Source of the DNA: Paramacrobiotus metropolitanus
Lineage: Eukaryota; Tardigrada; Eutardigrada; Parachela; Macrobiotidae
NCBI RefSeq assembly: GCF_019649055.1
Contig: NW_026570322.1
Coordinates: 186,001 to 250,000, forward strand
DNA length: 64,000 nt
Direction: 5' to 3'
In this document: positions 35,322 to 47,900 of the stretch, one piece after another
Layout: each line of letters opens with the position of its first letter
How positions within the stretch are numbered: position 1 is the stretch's first letter
Made by a program: the position numbers and the translations under genes
The notes under the pieces: model-generated
What the model saw: only the letters and a program-made list of their open reading frames with translations
Told to the model about the DNA's origin: nothing
The model's database searches: none

Positions 35322-36452
35322 CTATGCTACAACACTCGGCGCTTTTAGCGTGTGCACAATTTTCTGCAGTACAGCTGGTGGAAATGCCCCTTTCATATCG
35401 TTCCACTTTGCCTCGCAATCTGCTCTCAGCATTTCCAGTTCCTTCTCTTTTATACACAAATATTCTTGCAAGGCAACATTCTTCCTTATGACCTTCCGCA
35501 AATCGTCTTGTGTCGCCTGCAAACTGGCACAGTATCGGTTCGCGTCGGTTTTCTCACCGTTTGCCGGCAGCAATAACACATTCCGGAATGAGACACTCTC
35601 GGAAAACTCCGGATGATGAATTTCCGCCAGTTTCAGCGCTACATCGCTCAAGGACACCGAGTGCAAATTCGGGTACAGTCCGTCCTGCACAAACTCCGCC
35701 GATCTCACTTTTCTAAAGGTTTTGCCGCGTTTCCGCGTGACCTTTGGTATCCGGTGTGGCGATGGAGAGTCCCACTCCAGCGAGCAGTGACAAGGCTCAA
35801 CCGTCTTTGGCCCGGATGTTCCTGAGAGCATCCATAATCTTCGGATCGCATCTTGAACATCTTTGTCAACTGTCACCACGGTCATCATGCGACATCCTTT
35901 GGCCATCACTAAACCGCTGTTCTGCCGCGATTCGCCAAGTATCACATCGACGGCCAGGTCCTTCAATGATTCATCGACCTTTTGGCGAAATCTCGGGCTC
36001 AGCGTTTCCACCATGCGGTTAGCGAACAGGAAGAGCACTGGTTTATGTTCCATAAATTTGTGTCGCAAGAACGCCCGCACCGCATGTCGCACCGTATCCG
36101 TCACGTAAGCCACACCCTCCGCCACGACGATCACACAGTCCGTTGTCTTGGCCAGACTCTGCTGAAAATCATCGGATATGAGAATCTGTTCACAGGACGC
36201 CAGTGATTTCCAGTTGAGGAGGATCCAGTTGGTCTGGCGGATGAGGGGCACCACGGGGGAGCAGCGGGGATCTGGGAACTGGGCGCATTTGGTGATGGCG
36301 TCGTAGAACAGATGGAAGATGGTTTTGGGCCGGCCACCTAGACGGGGGCCCAGCTCGAGGTCTAAACAGAAAACGGCAGGATGGATTTGGTAGCCTGGCG
36401 GAGGCTGGTGAACGGGGATCGATGGCGTGCAGCTGCAACATTGCATTACCAA
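35322..36452 (-). CDS. Uncharacterised 376-residue protein
   Basis: One long open frame, ATG at 36452 to stop at 35322; its length and lack of stops make it a real gene. No domain is recognised with confidence. The middle (about residues 100-215: CVIVVAEGV, AVRAFLRHKFMEHKPVLFLFANRM) alternates hydrophobic strands and charged helices, with a distant look of an Arf-like GTPase (VLxFANKxD). There is no P-loop, and NKxD reads NRMV, so nucleotide binding is doubtful. Residues about 245-265 are basic (KVTRKRGKTFRKVRS). The end (about 305-365) is a probable coiled coil. The acceptor-like TTTCTGTTTAG near residue 28 means the true first exon could lie further upstream. No neighbour suggests a role. 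Confidence 0.7.
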   Translation of the reverse strand: MVMQCCSCTPSIPVHQPPPGYQIHPAVFCLDLELGPRLGGRPKTIFHLFYDAITKCAQFPDPRCSPVVPLIRQTNWILLNWKSLASCEQILISDDFQQSLAKTTDCVIVVAEGVAYVTDTVRHAVRAFLRHKFMEHKPVLFLFANRMVETLSPRFRQKVDESLKDLAVDVILGESRQNSGLVMAKGCRMMTVVTVDKDVQDAIRRLWMLSGTSGPKTVEPCHCSLEWDSPSPHRIPKVTRKRGKTFRKVRSAEFVQDGLYPNLHSVSLSDVALKLAEIHHPEFSESVSFRNVLLLPANGEKTDANRYCASLQATQDDLRKVIRKNVALQEYLCIKEKELEMLRADCEAKWNDMKGAFPPAVLQKIVHTLKAPSVVA

Positions 36453-37606
36453 AGATCAGCCAGTTATTTTGTAACACGAATCGACGAATTTTCCATGAAG
36501 GTAAAAATTTCAAGTGGGGCTGAGGTTAATGACACGAGAAAGTAAAGAGAAAATGCGCTGATAATACTAACGAGGGAAAAGACTGAGAAATTATGGACAT
36601 TGCAAAAATTCAGAAAAGTAAATCAAGACATAGTGATTTGAATCAACACTTACTGTACTAATACAATGAGAATAACAATGTCTTATTATTGTAAGTGTAC
36701 TGTATAGTGTGTACTGTCATAATTTCTGCACATACTTCTGCTTGTGTACAGATACGCTTTTTATAATACTATTTACTTTTTATTTCAAGCGAATACAGTG
36801 CTTGTTGTTCAGTACTTGGTTCATGAATTTTCAATCCTTGTTTTTTACTTGCGTACGAGTAATGCGCATACAGTACCTTGTCAGTTTACTATTATTATTT
36901 TTATAGCTTGCAGAGTTTTAGCAACTTTTACGGTGTTTCGAAGTCGAACGTTTGGGTTAAAGTTGCACGTTATATCCAAACATACCGTTCAAACCAAAAA
37001 ACGTAGCAATTTTTGGGTGTTCATCTTGTTACCGTCACGTAGCAACTTAACCAATTCAGAAAGATCATATTTTCGAAGCGAAGGGAATTTGCCAACTTGG
37101 GAAATTTACTCAAGAATTTTCGTTACTTTATCGGAAATCACAGACTAGCAAAATTTTTACGGCTGACGACTAGTGCAAAGTTGTTGTACTAAAAAAGGGA
37201 AAGGCTGCGTTAGTGATTGTGACAGGAAAAACCTTCTACGATGCTGATGATGTAGTGGCCTAATGTTTGTACGTAGTTTGTACATGACATTTCTTGGGTC
37301 TCAAGGTTTTCTTGTGAGAACCGTTTTCATGAAGCGCTGTAACTGTGTGGTAGGCATTTCCAATAAATTAAAAGTAATAATTATAACTCTGCCAAAGCGG
37401 TTTCGAGTTGTACTACTCCTTTTTAAAGGTCATGCAAAGATCACTTTCGAGTTGTACTCCTCCTTTTTAAAAGTCATGCAAAGGTCACTTTCATATTGGA
37501 AGCTTATACCGCCGCAATTGCTCAGCCCAAAATAAAAATAGATAAAAACAAAAATCAAACAATTACAGATCCAGCACATCGAAACAGAACAACAAGACTT
37601 ACAAAA
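36453..37606. other. Spacer
   Basis: No gene supported. Contains a 35-base direct repeat (AAGATCACTTTCGAGTTGTACTCC-like; two copies near 37395-37490) and a TACGAGTA octamer near 36854. Confidence 0.45.
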
Positions 37607-39607
37607 TCAATTTTGAATCGCACGTAAAATTTTAGATCGCAATACTGTGAACCAGTTTTTGCGCCAAATTATCTCAATTAGCAAAAGCGCGACCGCGGTC
37701 AAAAATAGACCTGCAGACACATAAACGCTTGACCGCAACACTTCCATCCGTATTGAACTGGTACCTTTCCGGTTCGAGTCGGGTTTTGCAGCGTAGGGCA
37801 CCCCATGGGCCGAATACACCACGCCAAAATACATATCAACTACATGCCGAAGGTAGCCATTTTCGGCCATCTGTGTCACTCTGTAATATTTTGAAATAAA
37901 AATTCTGTAACCAGTAACTACATAATGGATGTGGTAAATCTACAATGTCAGCGCAGGGCATACCTCAAACGAAAGTCACTTACATACGATCGATCTTTCT
38001 TGTAATAATACTATCGGTTCCATGTAGAAATTGACAAGGAGATATAAACGTGCGAGAGATGGAGTCAACTGCCAGAATAAACCCTTCTTTCAGCATTCGT
38101 GGTGACTCCTCCAGAAGACTGTTACTGATTACTGCGATTCGCTCAGTTTTCGACAAGTTAGCTGCATAGTTTAATAGTTTAATAGTTTCATCTCGGTAGC
38201 AGGTAACCCATTAACCTAAAGAAAGAAAGAAACATATCGTAAGACGTTTTCGCATTGTAATGACGCGTTGTTGGGATCAGCGGCACCAAAGTGGAGATAT
38301 GCTAAAAGAAATGAGTCAAATTCAACTTTGAAAGAAGTGTAATAAGGTGTAAAAGTACTCGAATTTAAGTGGCTTGTCGTAGTTAAAACGTTTAATCGTT
38401 GACGGATATAAACTGACTCTGCTCAACTGTCTAAACAGTGACGATTCATTTCTGTTTCATACATCAGATAGAACTGTAAATAGTAAAAGTACTGCTGACG
38501 CGATGCATATTACCGAAGTTTTTTTTGTACTTACCATCAAACCCGCGCTCGCCGTAGTGTCTAAGAGAAACAGATCAAAACCGGAGCGCGCGAACCCAGT
38601 GAGAGTATGAAATGGCACCGTCAGTGTTGATCCCAGTAAACTGGAACTAACGTGGGCATTCATCAGGCATATTACAAAATAAGAATAGATAACCCACTGC
38701 ATTACTGCCAGCTGAGCACCGGCAAACCGCGGACGTTCGATATCCACTACGAATAAAAACACATTTCAATTGGCAGACTTTGCTGATGTTCAACTTACTA
38801 TGTAGCTTGGCCTTACCTTGGCTGAAAAAGCTAAAGATCAGAGCCTCCATGGTAGACAAGATTCGTTTCAATAAGCCAACTAGTTGTAACACCTTTGGTT
38901 TTGCTAGGCTTTGATTTGCCGGTACTGCGCTAGAAAGTTGCCTTTTGCTCGACACACGTGCGGCAAAAATTGCCAGGATTACACTTATTGCGGAGAGAAG
39001 CAATCCTGGCCATGTATCGGATATTGCCGTACGGAAGAGTGTTGTGATTAGCGACTTTTCAGTAATTGCTGAATCCACCAGCCATCTTTCATGGACGGCG
39101 ATATTGTAATCTCTCAACATATATCCATTGACAAGATGAAAGTCCTCGGCGCGAGATGGTGTAATTGCTAGCGGACACAGGCTCATGATGACCTTCCCCA
39201 TGAACAGATCAGCGGGAGCTCCTTCATAGGTGGTATTACGTGATGTCTTAACGGTGATCAGGGAAGATGTGGGCAGTAATCGAAACCTGTAAGAAAGCCG
39301 CAGCCTAGTCCCGTGGGATAGCAGAGCTATGTGTATTAAATACGAGTATATACTTGTACGCGTAACTTAAAAAATAAAGTTTTTACCGAAATCCAAGCGC
39401 TTGACCAATTGAAGTTAACAGGGTTACGGATATTCCACAAAAACACCCTGAACCGGGTGGACTTTCAAAGTTCCATGGCGGACTATCGGAAACGCTGACA
39501 GTGATGACGTTATTCCCGTGCACATCGGTTGGCCGTGTGCTATTGCTGTCATCGACATCGAATTGTTGGGGCAGAACCGTGCAGACAAGTAACGCCAGGA
39601 TTTGCAT
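37607..39607 (-). CDS. Ionotropic-receptor-like (iGluR superfamily) channel
   Basis: A ligand-gated cation channel subunit lacking the large amino-terminal domain, as in IR-type receptors. Exons: 39387-39607 (ATG at 39607, signal peptide MQILALLVCTVLP), 38817-39286, 38535-38746, 37984 to about 38200, and 37607-37880; about 460 residues. Visible parts: S1 lobe (ITVSVSDSPPWNF, then LAITPSRAEDF with the ligand-binding arginine position), M1 (WPGLLLSAISVILAIFAAR), M3 with SSSLLGSTLTVPFHTL in place of the SYTANLTAFLT signature, S2 lobe, and M4 (LFLTAVALLLIEIIWR). The 5' edge of the fourth exon could not be fixed: the good acceptor at 38218 puts a stop in frame, so another small exon may be missing. 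The ligand cannot be told. Confidence 0.8.
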
Positions 39608-40455
39608 TGCGCGTACAGAGCTTCGTTGAAATCCATAGGTAAGGTGAGTTCATAAGGTTTAGGTTAGTTATAGGAATCGGCAAAATCAAGGTATCTGTTT
39701 ATTTACATTATTTTCATGTAAATCGAAGCATGATGGCTGACCGAGATCACGTAAGCGGTAAGCCTAATAAAATCGTGATAACCATGCACCGTACGTATAG
39801 TGACGAATTTACGAATAAGCGGATGAAATGCGCAAATTAGTGCCGCTGTTCCCTAAAACAGTCTGTCGTTGAACCTTGACGGGAAGCTATATGGATGCGC
39901 AGTACAACCAGTCGACAATTCTCTTACTTAAAGTCACTTGGGCGTGACATAATATGTATGTGGTGAGGAGCCTCCATTTCGCACCTGTAGGTTTCTGCTG
40001 ACACCATCGACAAACATTTTTTTGGGTGTAACCATCGATTCGTAAATAACATCCATATCACTGAGCATTGTCTGACTACCACTTGATTAACGAAATCATC
40101 ATAACGTTGACTGCATAACGATCCCAATGTCCCACCGGAGAAAGTTGATGCGATCGGAACAACGATCACATAATACAGGTGTCGCAAAACAACCGACTGC
40201 ATTTTACAGTTCGGCATAAATAGCTGCGTGTACCTGACGATCCCTTGTTCATCTCGTCGAGTTCCGGGTCAAGCTTGTTTAGCTCTTCAAGTAACTCGGC
40301 TGAAGAATCTCGCTGTTTCATGTCCTCGCAGAAGCTGTTTCTTGTTGCCTCACTAATTCTTTCAAATACAGATGGAGCATTAGCGGTACAAAACCCACCG
40401 CAATTCGAAATATAGTAGAAGCTCCAACCTTTTCGATCACGCCATCTCAATTATT
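39608..40455. other. Spacer
   Basis: No supported gene. The minus-strand frame 40166-40450 has an acidic, helix-prone middle (AELLEELNKLDPELDEM) but no start, splice context or paralogue in the complete channel gene. Confidence 0.4.
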
Positions 40456-40674
40456 TACAGTGATGCGGCGATCAATAGCAAAAGTCCGACAGCAAACGCG
40501 GTCGATAGTAGCGCTTCCATCAGTACTGAAGGATTACCCTTCCGACCGGAAAGGTAAGGGATTTTATAATGCTGGGATTTCGTGAAGAACGACATACCGG
40601 GTGCAGTATCAAGCAGGCCCAAATGCGTATCAATAATGTGCCAGAGATTGCCGTTCTCTGCCAGTTGGGTAGCC
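40456..40674 (-). pseudogene. Orphan last exon of a second channel copy
   Basis: After an acceptor (CGGCAG|G) the frame reads ATQLAENGNLWHIIDTHLG and ends in a membrane helix (LLSTAFAVGLLLLIAASL, stop at 40456). This parallels the last exon of the complete gene (TQMAENGYLRHVVDMYFG..SAGLFLTAVALLLIE), but stops right after M4. No S1, M1 or M3 exons can be found in 40700-41250, so it looks like a remnant of a tandem copy. It could also serve as an alternative 3' exon if upstream parts lie elsewhere. Confidence 0.65.
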
Positions 40675-40690
40675 CTGCCGATTATCTACA

Positions 40691-41250
40691 GATACACCTA
40701 GTTGCTGCTCCTTAGCTGACATATGCACTGGTGATCTTGACCTCAGTTTCCGCTCAAAGTGGAAACTGATAAACGGCTGCAAAACTGTGAGAAAACTGAA
40801 AGCTTCACAAAAATTTTCTTCAGGTTTTCAAAACGCAATTGAAGTTTAAGAACTGCAAGTTAATTTTCTCTGTCTAGGCCGCGCGCTACAGACGCCGGTT
40901 CGTTTGCACGTCAAAGAAACCTGCATCCGTTGTAGGCTTATTTGTGAGCAATTTGCCTGTACAAGTGTTTTGCTTTCTCTCCTCTAAACTTGATATAAAA
41001 TTATGAATACGATGAACGAAAGGCATGCAGAATGATTACATCGGAAAACAGGGAAATTCTTTGCAATTTGATTTAGAATCTGTAACTTTGACTTTTTCTA
41101 TTTTCGTTTCAGTTTTCACACCTAAGCAATTTCAGTCACAGTACATGTATATGTATTTAAAAATTAAAACCGTAGGTTGAATTGGAGAGGATAACCTGTT
41201 GAACTTGTGCAAAGTTATTACCAAATACTCGTAAAAGTAGGGTTGATCAC
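40691..41250. other. Spacer
   Basis: Nothing recognised except a TACTCGTA octamer near 41226. Confidence 0.45.
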
Positions 41251-41256
41251 TTTATT
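41251..41256 (-). terminator. AATAAA polyadenylation signal
   Basis: AATAAA on the minus strand about 215 bases after the stop of the chitin-binding gene at 41469. Plausible signal for that transcript. Confidence 0.4.
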
Positions 41257-41468
41257 GTAAGTACGATCCTCACTGTCTCACAATCGCCCTTGATAACACC
41301 ACTTATAGTCTTATACAGTTTTAATGCAACTGGTGAGAAATTTACAGGCGCCAGAACATTCAGAATATTATGAGAACAATGTGAGCAAAGCCTATCGGAA
41401 TCGCTTGTGCTAGAAAACGGTACAAACAAATCACAAAAAAGTGCAATAAGATCATATGTCATCCATCA

Positions 41469-42351
41469 CTATTTCCTCGCTTTCCCGGCGATGGGCTTAA
41501 CGTCCCATGTGACAGTGTACAGATCCGATCGGCCTTGCGCCAGATTGACCGCCTGGTAGTTGTCCTGGTTGTCCAGCAGCGGCACATCAGCGCCCTGGTA
41601 CAGACGGCTGTTGCTGTAGTCGTAGAATTTGGCAGCTTGGCTGCAGTCGACCTCCCAGAACCAGTGGCAGACCAGGGTGATTTGGTTGAACAGCTAAACG
41701 TCAAGGGTATGCATTATTTCCCTTTTCGTAGCACAAACTGATGGGAATAAAACGAATTATACTTACCGTCATGTTGGGGCAGATGTACGAGGTCATGTTG
41801 CCGTTGACGTCACATCGGCGAACAACTACGGAAGAACACGATTACGAATGGTAATGTGTGTAGATCATTAAGCGTACAAGCCACATTCACAGCGGGGGAA
41901 ATGTCACCATTGCTTCCAGTAATTCTGTCATTTATTGGTGTAAATTATTGCGGGCTGAAGAGTCGCACGCGTACCTTGGCACTTGAAGTCAGTGTCGGCA
42001 TAATAACCCGGTTGGTGAGCAGAGCAATCCCAGTTTCCTTGGGGAATATCGTTAGCGTTATATGTGGGATAATCCTGCCCAGCGCGAGCGCTGACATACA
42101 GATTATAGATATCCGCTGTGCTCAGTTTATTCCGGCCGCTTAACTGGTCAAGAGCCGTCCATACCGGCGGGTTCTGGGCGCTGGCAGCGCGTTTGACCTT
42201 TAATCAAAGTACGGTGCATAAATAAAGCGTGAGCAGGTAAATTCGAATTAAATATCCATAAAACTGGCAGTGAAATAGACCAAATTATAACGCTTACCGG
42301 CGTCGCATAAGCAACTCCGAGGACAGCAGCGAAAAAGATGATGTTTTTCAT
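41469..42351 (-). CDS. Secreted CBM14 (peritrophin-A) chitin-binding protein
   Basis: Binds chitin outside the cell, in cuticle or gut lining. Four exons: 42298-42351, 41975-42197, 41767-41825 and 41469-41693, all with clean splice sites. A signal peptide (MKNIIFFAAVLGVAYATP) fills exon 1, and a basic VKR follows. The single CBM14 domain has all six cysteines in order: WDCS, FKCQ, RRCD, YICPN, LVCHW, VDCS. The NGNMTSY and NQITLVCHWFW blocks are very typical of arthropod and other ecdysozoan members. About 50 residues after the domain are tyrosine- and glutamine-rich, ending in a basic tail. A good TATA box stands upstream. The long open frame in the same place on another frame (41459-41704) is a shadow. 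Confidence 0.9.
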
Positions 42352-42417
42352 GGTAAAATTTATGGAATTAAATAAAAGATAACGGCGAAATGGTGGAAAT
42401 CCTCAGTGCACCGTCTG

Positions 42418-42425
42418 ATTTTATA
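42418..42425 (-). promoter_or_regulatory. TATA box of the chitin-binding gene
   Basis: TATAAAAT on the minus strand, 67 bases upstream of the ATG at 42351, leaving room for a start site near 42390 and a short leader. Confidence 0.65.
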
Positions 42426-44931
42426 CGCTGCTCGGATTACAGATTAAGCAACTGGATGGAAAGAGTAAAGCGGACTGACGATTATTAACCGTTCCCGGCG
42501 TGGCATTATAAAGGCCCGAACACCAAGCTGCCGTAATTTTCATTAGCCATCAAAAGCTGTGTGTTAATTAGCCATGAAATCAAGTGCAGTGTCAACGGCC
42601 AAACAGCCGCGCCGTACGCTGGATTGGTCCAAATTGGCGCGCCCGTGTACACGGTAGTGTCGTTAACAGATTCGCTGGCATTGAACGCACAGTGCCGGAC
42701 TGCCGGTTGCAGACATATCCGCGCTATACGTAATACTGTGAAACATAAATTTTGCTCATTTTTGATGTGTTATGCTAGTACTGCTATTAATTTGCACAAG
42801 ATAGCGATCGGATTTGGCGAGTTAATCAGACGCTCGTTGAAACAGTTTAAAATGCTAAGATTTAATGCGAGCGCTAACCTCGGAGTCGGCTAATGAGCCA
42901 TAACCTCGGAGTCGGCTAATGAGCCTTACTCATTAGGCCATAATTACACGCCGGCGAGTAGTGTCTTGTTAACTACATAGTGCATACTGAATATGTACAC
43001 ATATATAACATAATCAGTTTTGTTTACGTCAAGCATAGCATTAAAATAATGTGCTTCGACAGATGCATCACAAAAATTTTCCAGATACGCAAATGCGATA
43101 GATATTTTCCTGTGAATCTGAAGTAGACTGTGAATCAGATAAGGTATGCCTTTTACAGACACGAAAATAGCGTCATTCGTCGTTTCTAACGCTTGCCTAA
43201 TTTTATGTGCTTCAAGTACCGGTGAACAACCATACCGGTAAATCGGTAGACAACAATTATTTTTAATGTACCAACAACAACCACAAAATTATTTTTAATA
43301 TACCAACGATTTTTCTGTGTACCGTTAAACAATAATTATTATCTTTAAAATGTAGGAAGTACGAAATGCATGGCACGTGTTTATTACGGTACATATATAC
43401 ATCCCAAGCAAAATTGTGGTAGGGAGTATTTTATTTGTACATCTGCGGACGAATAAATATAATTATTAACATCGTGTAATATTGTCCAATGGTCAAGCTT
43501 GCTGCTAAAAATTCCGTGGCTTTCTAACACCTTTGAAGGAAAACATGCCGAGGTACGTTTTTTATACGAGCGTTTAATTTGCCAATGACACATTCCCTGA
43601 GAAGCTGTAAAGCTCATAGGTTGCTCAATATAAACCTATTTATTAACCTATTTACCAATATTAAGCGATTTCTCAATATGAACCTAAGTCTCACGAGAGA
43701 GAAAAACTATACGAGATGACAAAAGGTAGTACTTTTTGTATATAACGAAATTTCAAGGTATACGGCAATATCGTAGAATTACTACGCAGAATTCGGAAGA
43801 ATTTCCTTTAAATGAAGATTACTGAGACGTTATGATTAATTTAATTTTGTTGTTGTTGCACATTCAAAATTTTTGCGTTGCACAACAATTGATGGGAACA
43901 ACATTTCTCATGAGCGTCTAGCGAACTTCCTTGACCATCAAATCTACCGCGATAAATTTTGATTTAATTGCAAATCACTCTGAAATTAATTTCGCAACAG
44001 CGATCGTGTAGCCCGGCGGCGGTGTGTTTGATAACAGCGCCGGCAAAGCTGAACGGACCGTTTCCAAGAACAAGGAAACGACAAAACGAGTGAAAATTAT
44101 TAGGTAATTTTATGTCTGAATATTTGTGCTGACTATATTGTGCCGTACACAGACAAATCTCAATTGAATTGAAGAAAAAAATATGTAAGTAATACAAATC
44201 ACATAACTATTAAATTTTGCGAAAAATGCGGCCTTATTAAAACCGCGTTATTCCGTAAATACACGGGATCTTCTAATGAACTGACGACTAGTATGTTTGA
44301 TATATCAGCCATCGCACTACGTTCTGCTATACTGCTGCTTCTTGAACTCGTCAATAACATTTGACATTTGCTTACGGTAAGCACTGCTTTCACTTCGGAT
44401 TCCAGTATTTTTTACTACTGTATTTGTGTGAAATATGTCAGTATTTCTGGTGCAAGTATTTCGTATTATTGTAGATTATTGTAGCACTTCTCACCTAAAT
44501 TTTATAAAATGCCAGATCAAAATCTAAACGACATGCAGCAGGTATCAATGCCAAAATCAGACAATAAGATCTCAATATCAGCATTAAATATCCAATCAAT
44601 CCTCAACCAAAAACCCAAACGTTATGCCAATGCGACAAACACACAACAAAACATAACCAACACCACACAACACACCCTTTTCCCGTGTGTTCCACAACGA
44701 AAACTCATTGTCCAAAAATCAATCCAAAACAATTAGCGACTGGTTTTCACCAATGCTCCGTCACGGGCGTCATTACCATCGACGCCGTCCTCCATTCGGG
44801 AGAAAGATGGACACATCCACGCTGTTGCAACGTCCATCGCTCCAGCAGTCAATGGCATGCATTGTCACGGCCACAGGAATATTGTCACTTCCGGCGAATT
44901 AGTTGTCCTGGTTAGAGGATGTTGTATGGTT
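42426..44931. other. Gene-free spacer
   Basis: No gene supported. Contains the duplication at 42875-42925. The frame 44509-44736 (starts MPDQNLNDMQ, polar, with LNIQSILN) has no further domain and is not called. Confidence 0.45.
42875..42925. repeat. 25-bp tandem duplication
   Basis: TAACCTCGGAGTCGGCTAAT plus GAGCC occurs twice, one base apart. The second copy is followed by TTACTCATTA, making a small palindrome with TAATGAG. Confidence 0.8.
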
Positions 44932-47900
44932 TTACGCCTCATTCCCATCCGGACTAATGTGGCCCTGATCTTCCGCCGCCTGCAGTAGTCCCTGGATGAA
45001 GGCGTTACGGGACTTGAACATACGCAGCACCTGCCACATATGAAAATCAAAATGTGTTTCGAAGCAGACGAACAACAAAGCTGAAAAAAATCTACGATCA
45101 CCGAAGTCCGACTAAATCGATTTACTTTATTAATCGATTTACTTTCGTAAGCTCACGTATGGTAGCTATGCATTTGTCAAAAATATAATTTTTACTGAAG
45201 GAAAACGCGAAGAGATTTAACATCCAAAATAAATGCAAATCAAATATTTGAAAAATGCGTACGAAAGCAGCAATCAATAACAGATTTTCAGAAAAATTAT
45301 CAGTACGAAATGCAATCGAATTCTTATCGACTGTGCCATTTTTTAAAAGTGCTTTATTCGTAATTTGTGAATTCGCTTTTCGGCGGCGTGTTGCGACTAT
45401 TTTTTATGCTTACGCAGCGTCAGATTCCAACACAATTAATTATCAGAAAACTCATACCACAATCGTGTCTCTTCTTAGCAATAACAGGTTTAAATAAACA
45501 TTTTTCTTAAAATTTAAAGTGTTATTATATTTTAAATTGATTAAATATTTTAAGTTGATAGTATTTTAATTAAATTTTTATACTCTTTCTTTGAAAATTG
45601 GCAATCTTAAATTCTAACGCAGAATTAGCCCAGTTCTGATACAAAGAAATATTAAATACGCTGCCTTAAATGCGCTTTATTCAGAACGGAACGAACCTGC
45701 AAATCGCGTTGACTGGCCACCACCGCTCCATAATCCACGCTCTTCGCTCCGTTCGGCGGCTTCTCCGGTTCCGCAGTCCACACGCCATGATCCGCTGTAA
45801 ATCCAACGTCCTGCGCGCCATTCACCGGCTTCTCCATCTCCTCCCGGCGTTGCTCAGTCTCCGTAACCACCTCCTGTCCCGTCGGCTCCAGCTCCATAAC
45901 GAAGTACGGGAAGTCTCCCTCCCGCCCGAGGATGCGGACCGCCTGCTGCTCTTTCGGCGTGTCTTGGCGTTCTTTTTCGCTCTTGCTAACCAGCTGTTCC
46001 CAGGCATCGCGATACGGGATGCCGCGCAGGCGCTGGTTGATGTCCAGGGCGCGGCGCATCCACGACTTCTCCAGTTCGCTGTTCTCGTGCGAGTACGTGC
46101 GCGCCAGACACAGGGCGATGTCGCGGAGGATATAATTCAGCGGCAGATGGTTTAATGGGTTGACTTGGGCTGTACAAAGTAATTTGGTGTAATTTTATTC
46201 ACTTATTTAGTGTAATTCATTACAATAATGACTTCCTTATTTTATTAATTTAAATTAGTTAATTTAAATTATTTTTTGTTAATTTTAATTAGTGTAATTT
46301 TTACCAATTGTACCAGTCATTTCGATGTCACAAACGGGCTGATGCCATTTTCTCAATTCTAATACGACTATACGAGTAGTTTAGCTAGACGGCATTTAAA
46401 TTATAACATTAAAAAAATCATGTATTTCCTAAAGTATGATACTGTAACATCGTATCAACAATAATAAAAATAATAAAAGAGAGTGATCACATATCACTTA
46501 TTGCCGGCTACATACTGTGATTTGAAATACATAAATACTAATAATAATATCTTAACTGATTTTTTTAATAATTATTATTAAAAAAATCAATTAAGATATA
46601 TTATCAAGAATCAAGTATAAAGACTTATTATAAAAATCATAGGCAAATTTTCATATTAACAACAAGCAAACACTTAAAAAGCCTAACAAAAACAAAAAAA
46701 AAGATTCCATCAGTTTCATGATTATTTAATTCCAAAAAGCGAGATAAAATCGTACAGCAGCAGTTCACGCCATCAAGGAAAACTCACACGCGCAAAGTTA
46801 CAAAGTCAGTCAACGACGCGTCATAATTATTACCATAATAACGTACTACAGTAATTGTTCTGAAGACAATCAAGAAACCATTAAGAAACCAAAATCCTGC
46901 ATAACCTGATCGTTTCTTTTAAACACGAGTTGAAAAACGTTGTCGATTAAATTCAAACCAAAAAAACTGATAGAAACTGTCAATCTTCAAAATCAAACTG
47001 AAAGAGAAAAATTCGAAGAACAATACAGCCTAACAAGTTCATTAAGAAACAAGAACACATGAACTAGAACACAAAGGGGAAACGAACCTTCCTTGGTGGC
47101 GTACATGGCCGGAAGTGTCTGGCGTAGACTGGGCAAGAGACGCAGCGCGGTCTGCGGATGCTGATAGATGCTAATCATGTCCCGCAGCTATGAACAACAC
47201 ACAGCTGACAGATCAATCTTCGTCCACTTTCACGCTTGTTCTCAATGAAAGAATTATTCTGATTAATAATATACAAACACGCCTACTCAATGTACTACTC
47301 GACCGCCCACTACAACGTCGTGCAACAAATGTTCGCGTTTACCAACAAATTATAAAAACTAACAAAGTATCAAGAATTCACAAGATAAACAAAGTTGAGG
47401 GTAACCTAACGTAGAATTCAAAAAATTAATCAATAAATTTGCTGGCTAATTAATAATAAATTAGTAAATAAATAAATTGACTTTTTAATTAATACTCGTA
47501 CATAGCATAAATTGTAATTATCATGCAACACTTTTCAAATATCGTTGGAAATTACCACTGATAAAAAATCCCTACAGGCATGCAAACTTCACACATAAAA
47601 TACATAGAAAAAAATTTAAAATTGCACAGTGTCATAATTTACAGTACGTACATTGCAGAGAAATCCTTGCCATTCCAACATGAACGCATTCCGCCACGCT
47701 TGCAGGGAAAACGCTGCATCCTGGATTTTAATCAAATTCTCCAATTTGTTAGACAGCTTCAGCGGTCGCGTAAATCCTACCAGCCACCTGCAAAATAAAT
47801 CCACATTTTTTAAATTATTTCTGCCTATGAGAAAATCAGCAATAAATAAAAAATCACTATTAATTTTTAAACAGAATTTTTGCAAAAACTTCTAGCGTAA

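Noticed and set aside
35322-36452. Arf-like small GTPase
   Set aside because: The VLFLFANRM segment and strand/helix order recall Arf proteins, but there is no P-loop, no switch glycine and no NKxD, so I left the product unknown.
40166-40450. Cytoplasmic tail exon of the second channel copy
   Set aside because: Acidic helix-prone text, but no acceptor, no matching tail in the complete gene, and the M4 exon already ends in a stop.
41459-41704. Separate serine/threonine-rich protein
   Set aside because: It is another frame of the last exon of the chitin-binding gene, whose six-cysteine frame is clearly the real one.
44509-44736. First exon of a transcription factor with an EH1-like LNIQSILN
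   Set aside because: No DNA-binding domain follows within reach and the rest of the frame is low-complexity; the match is too short.
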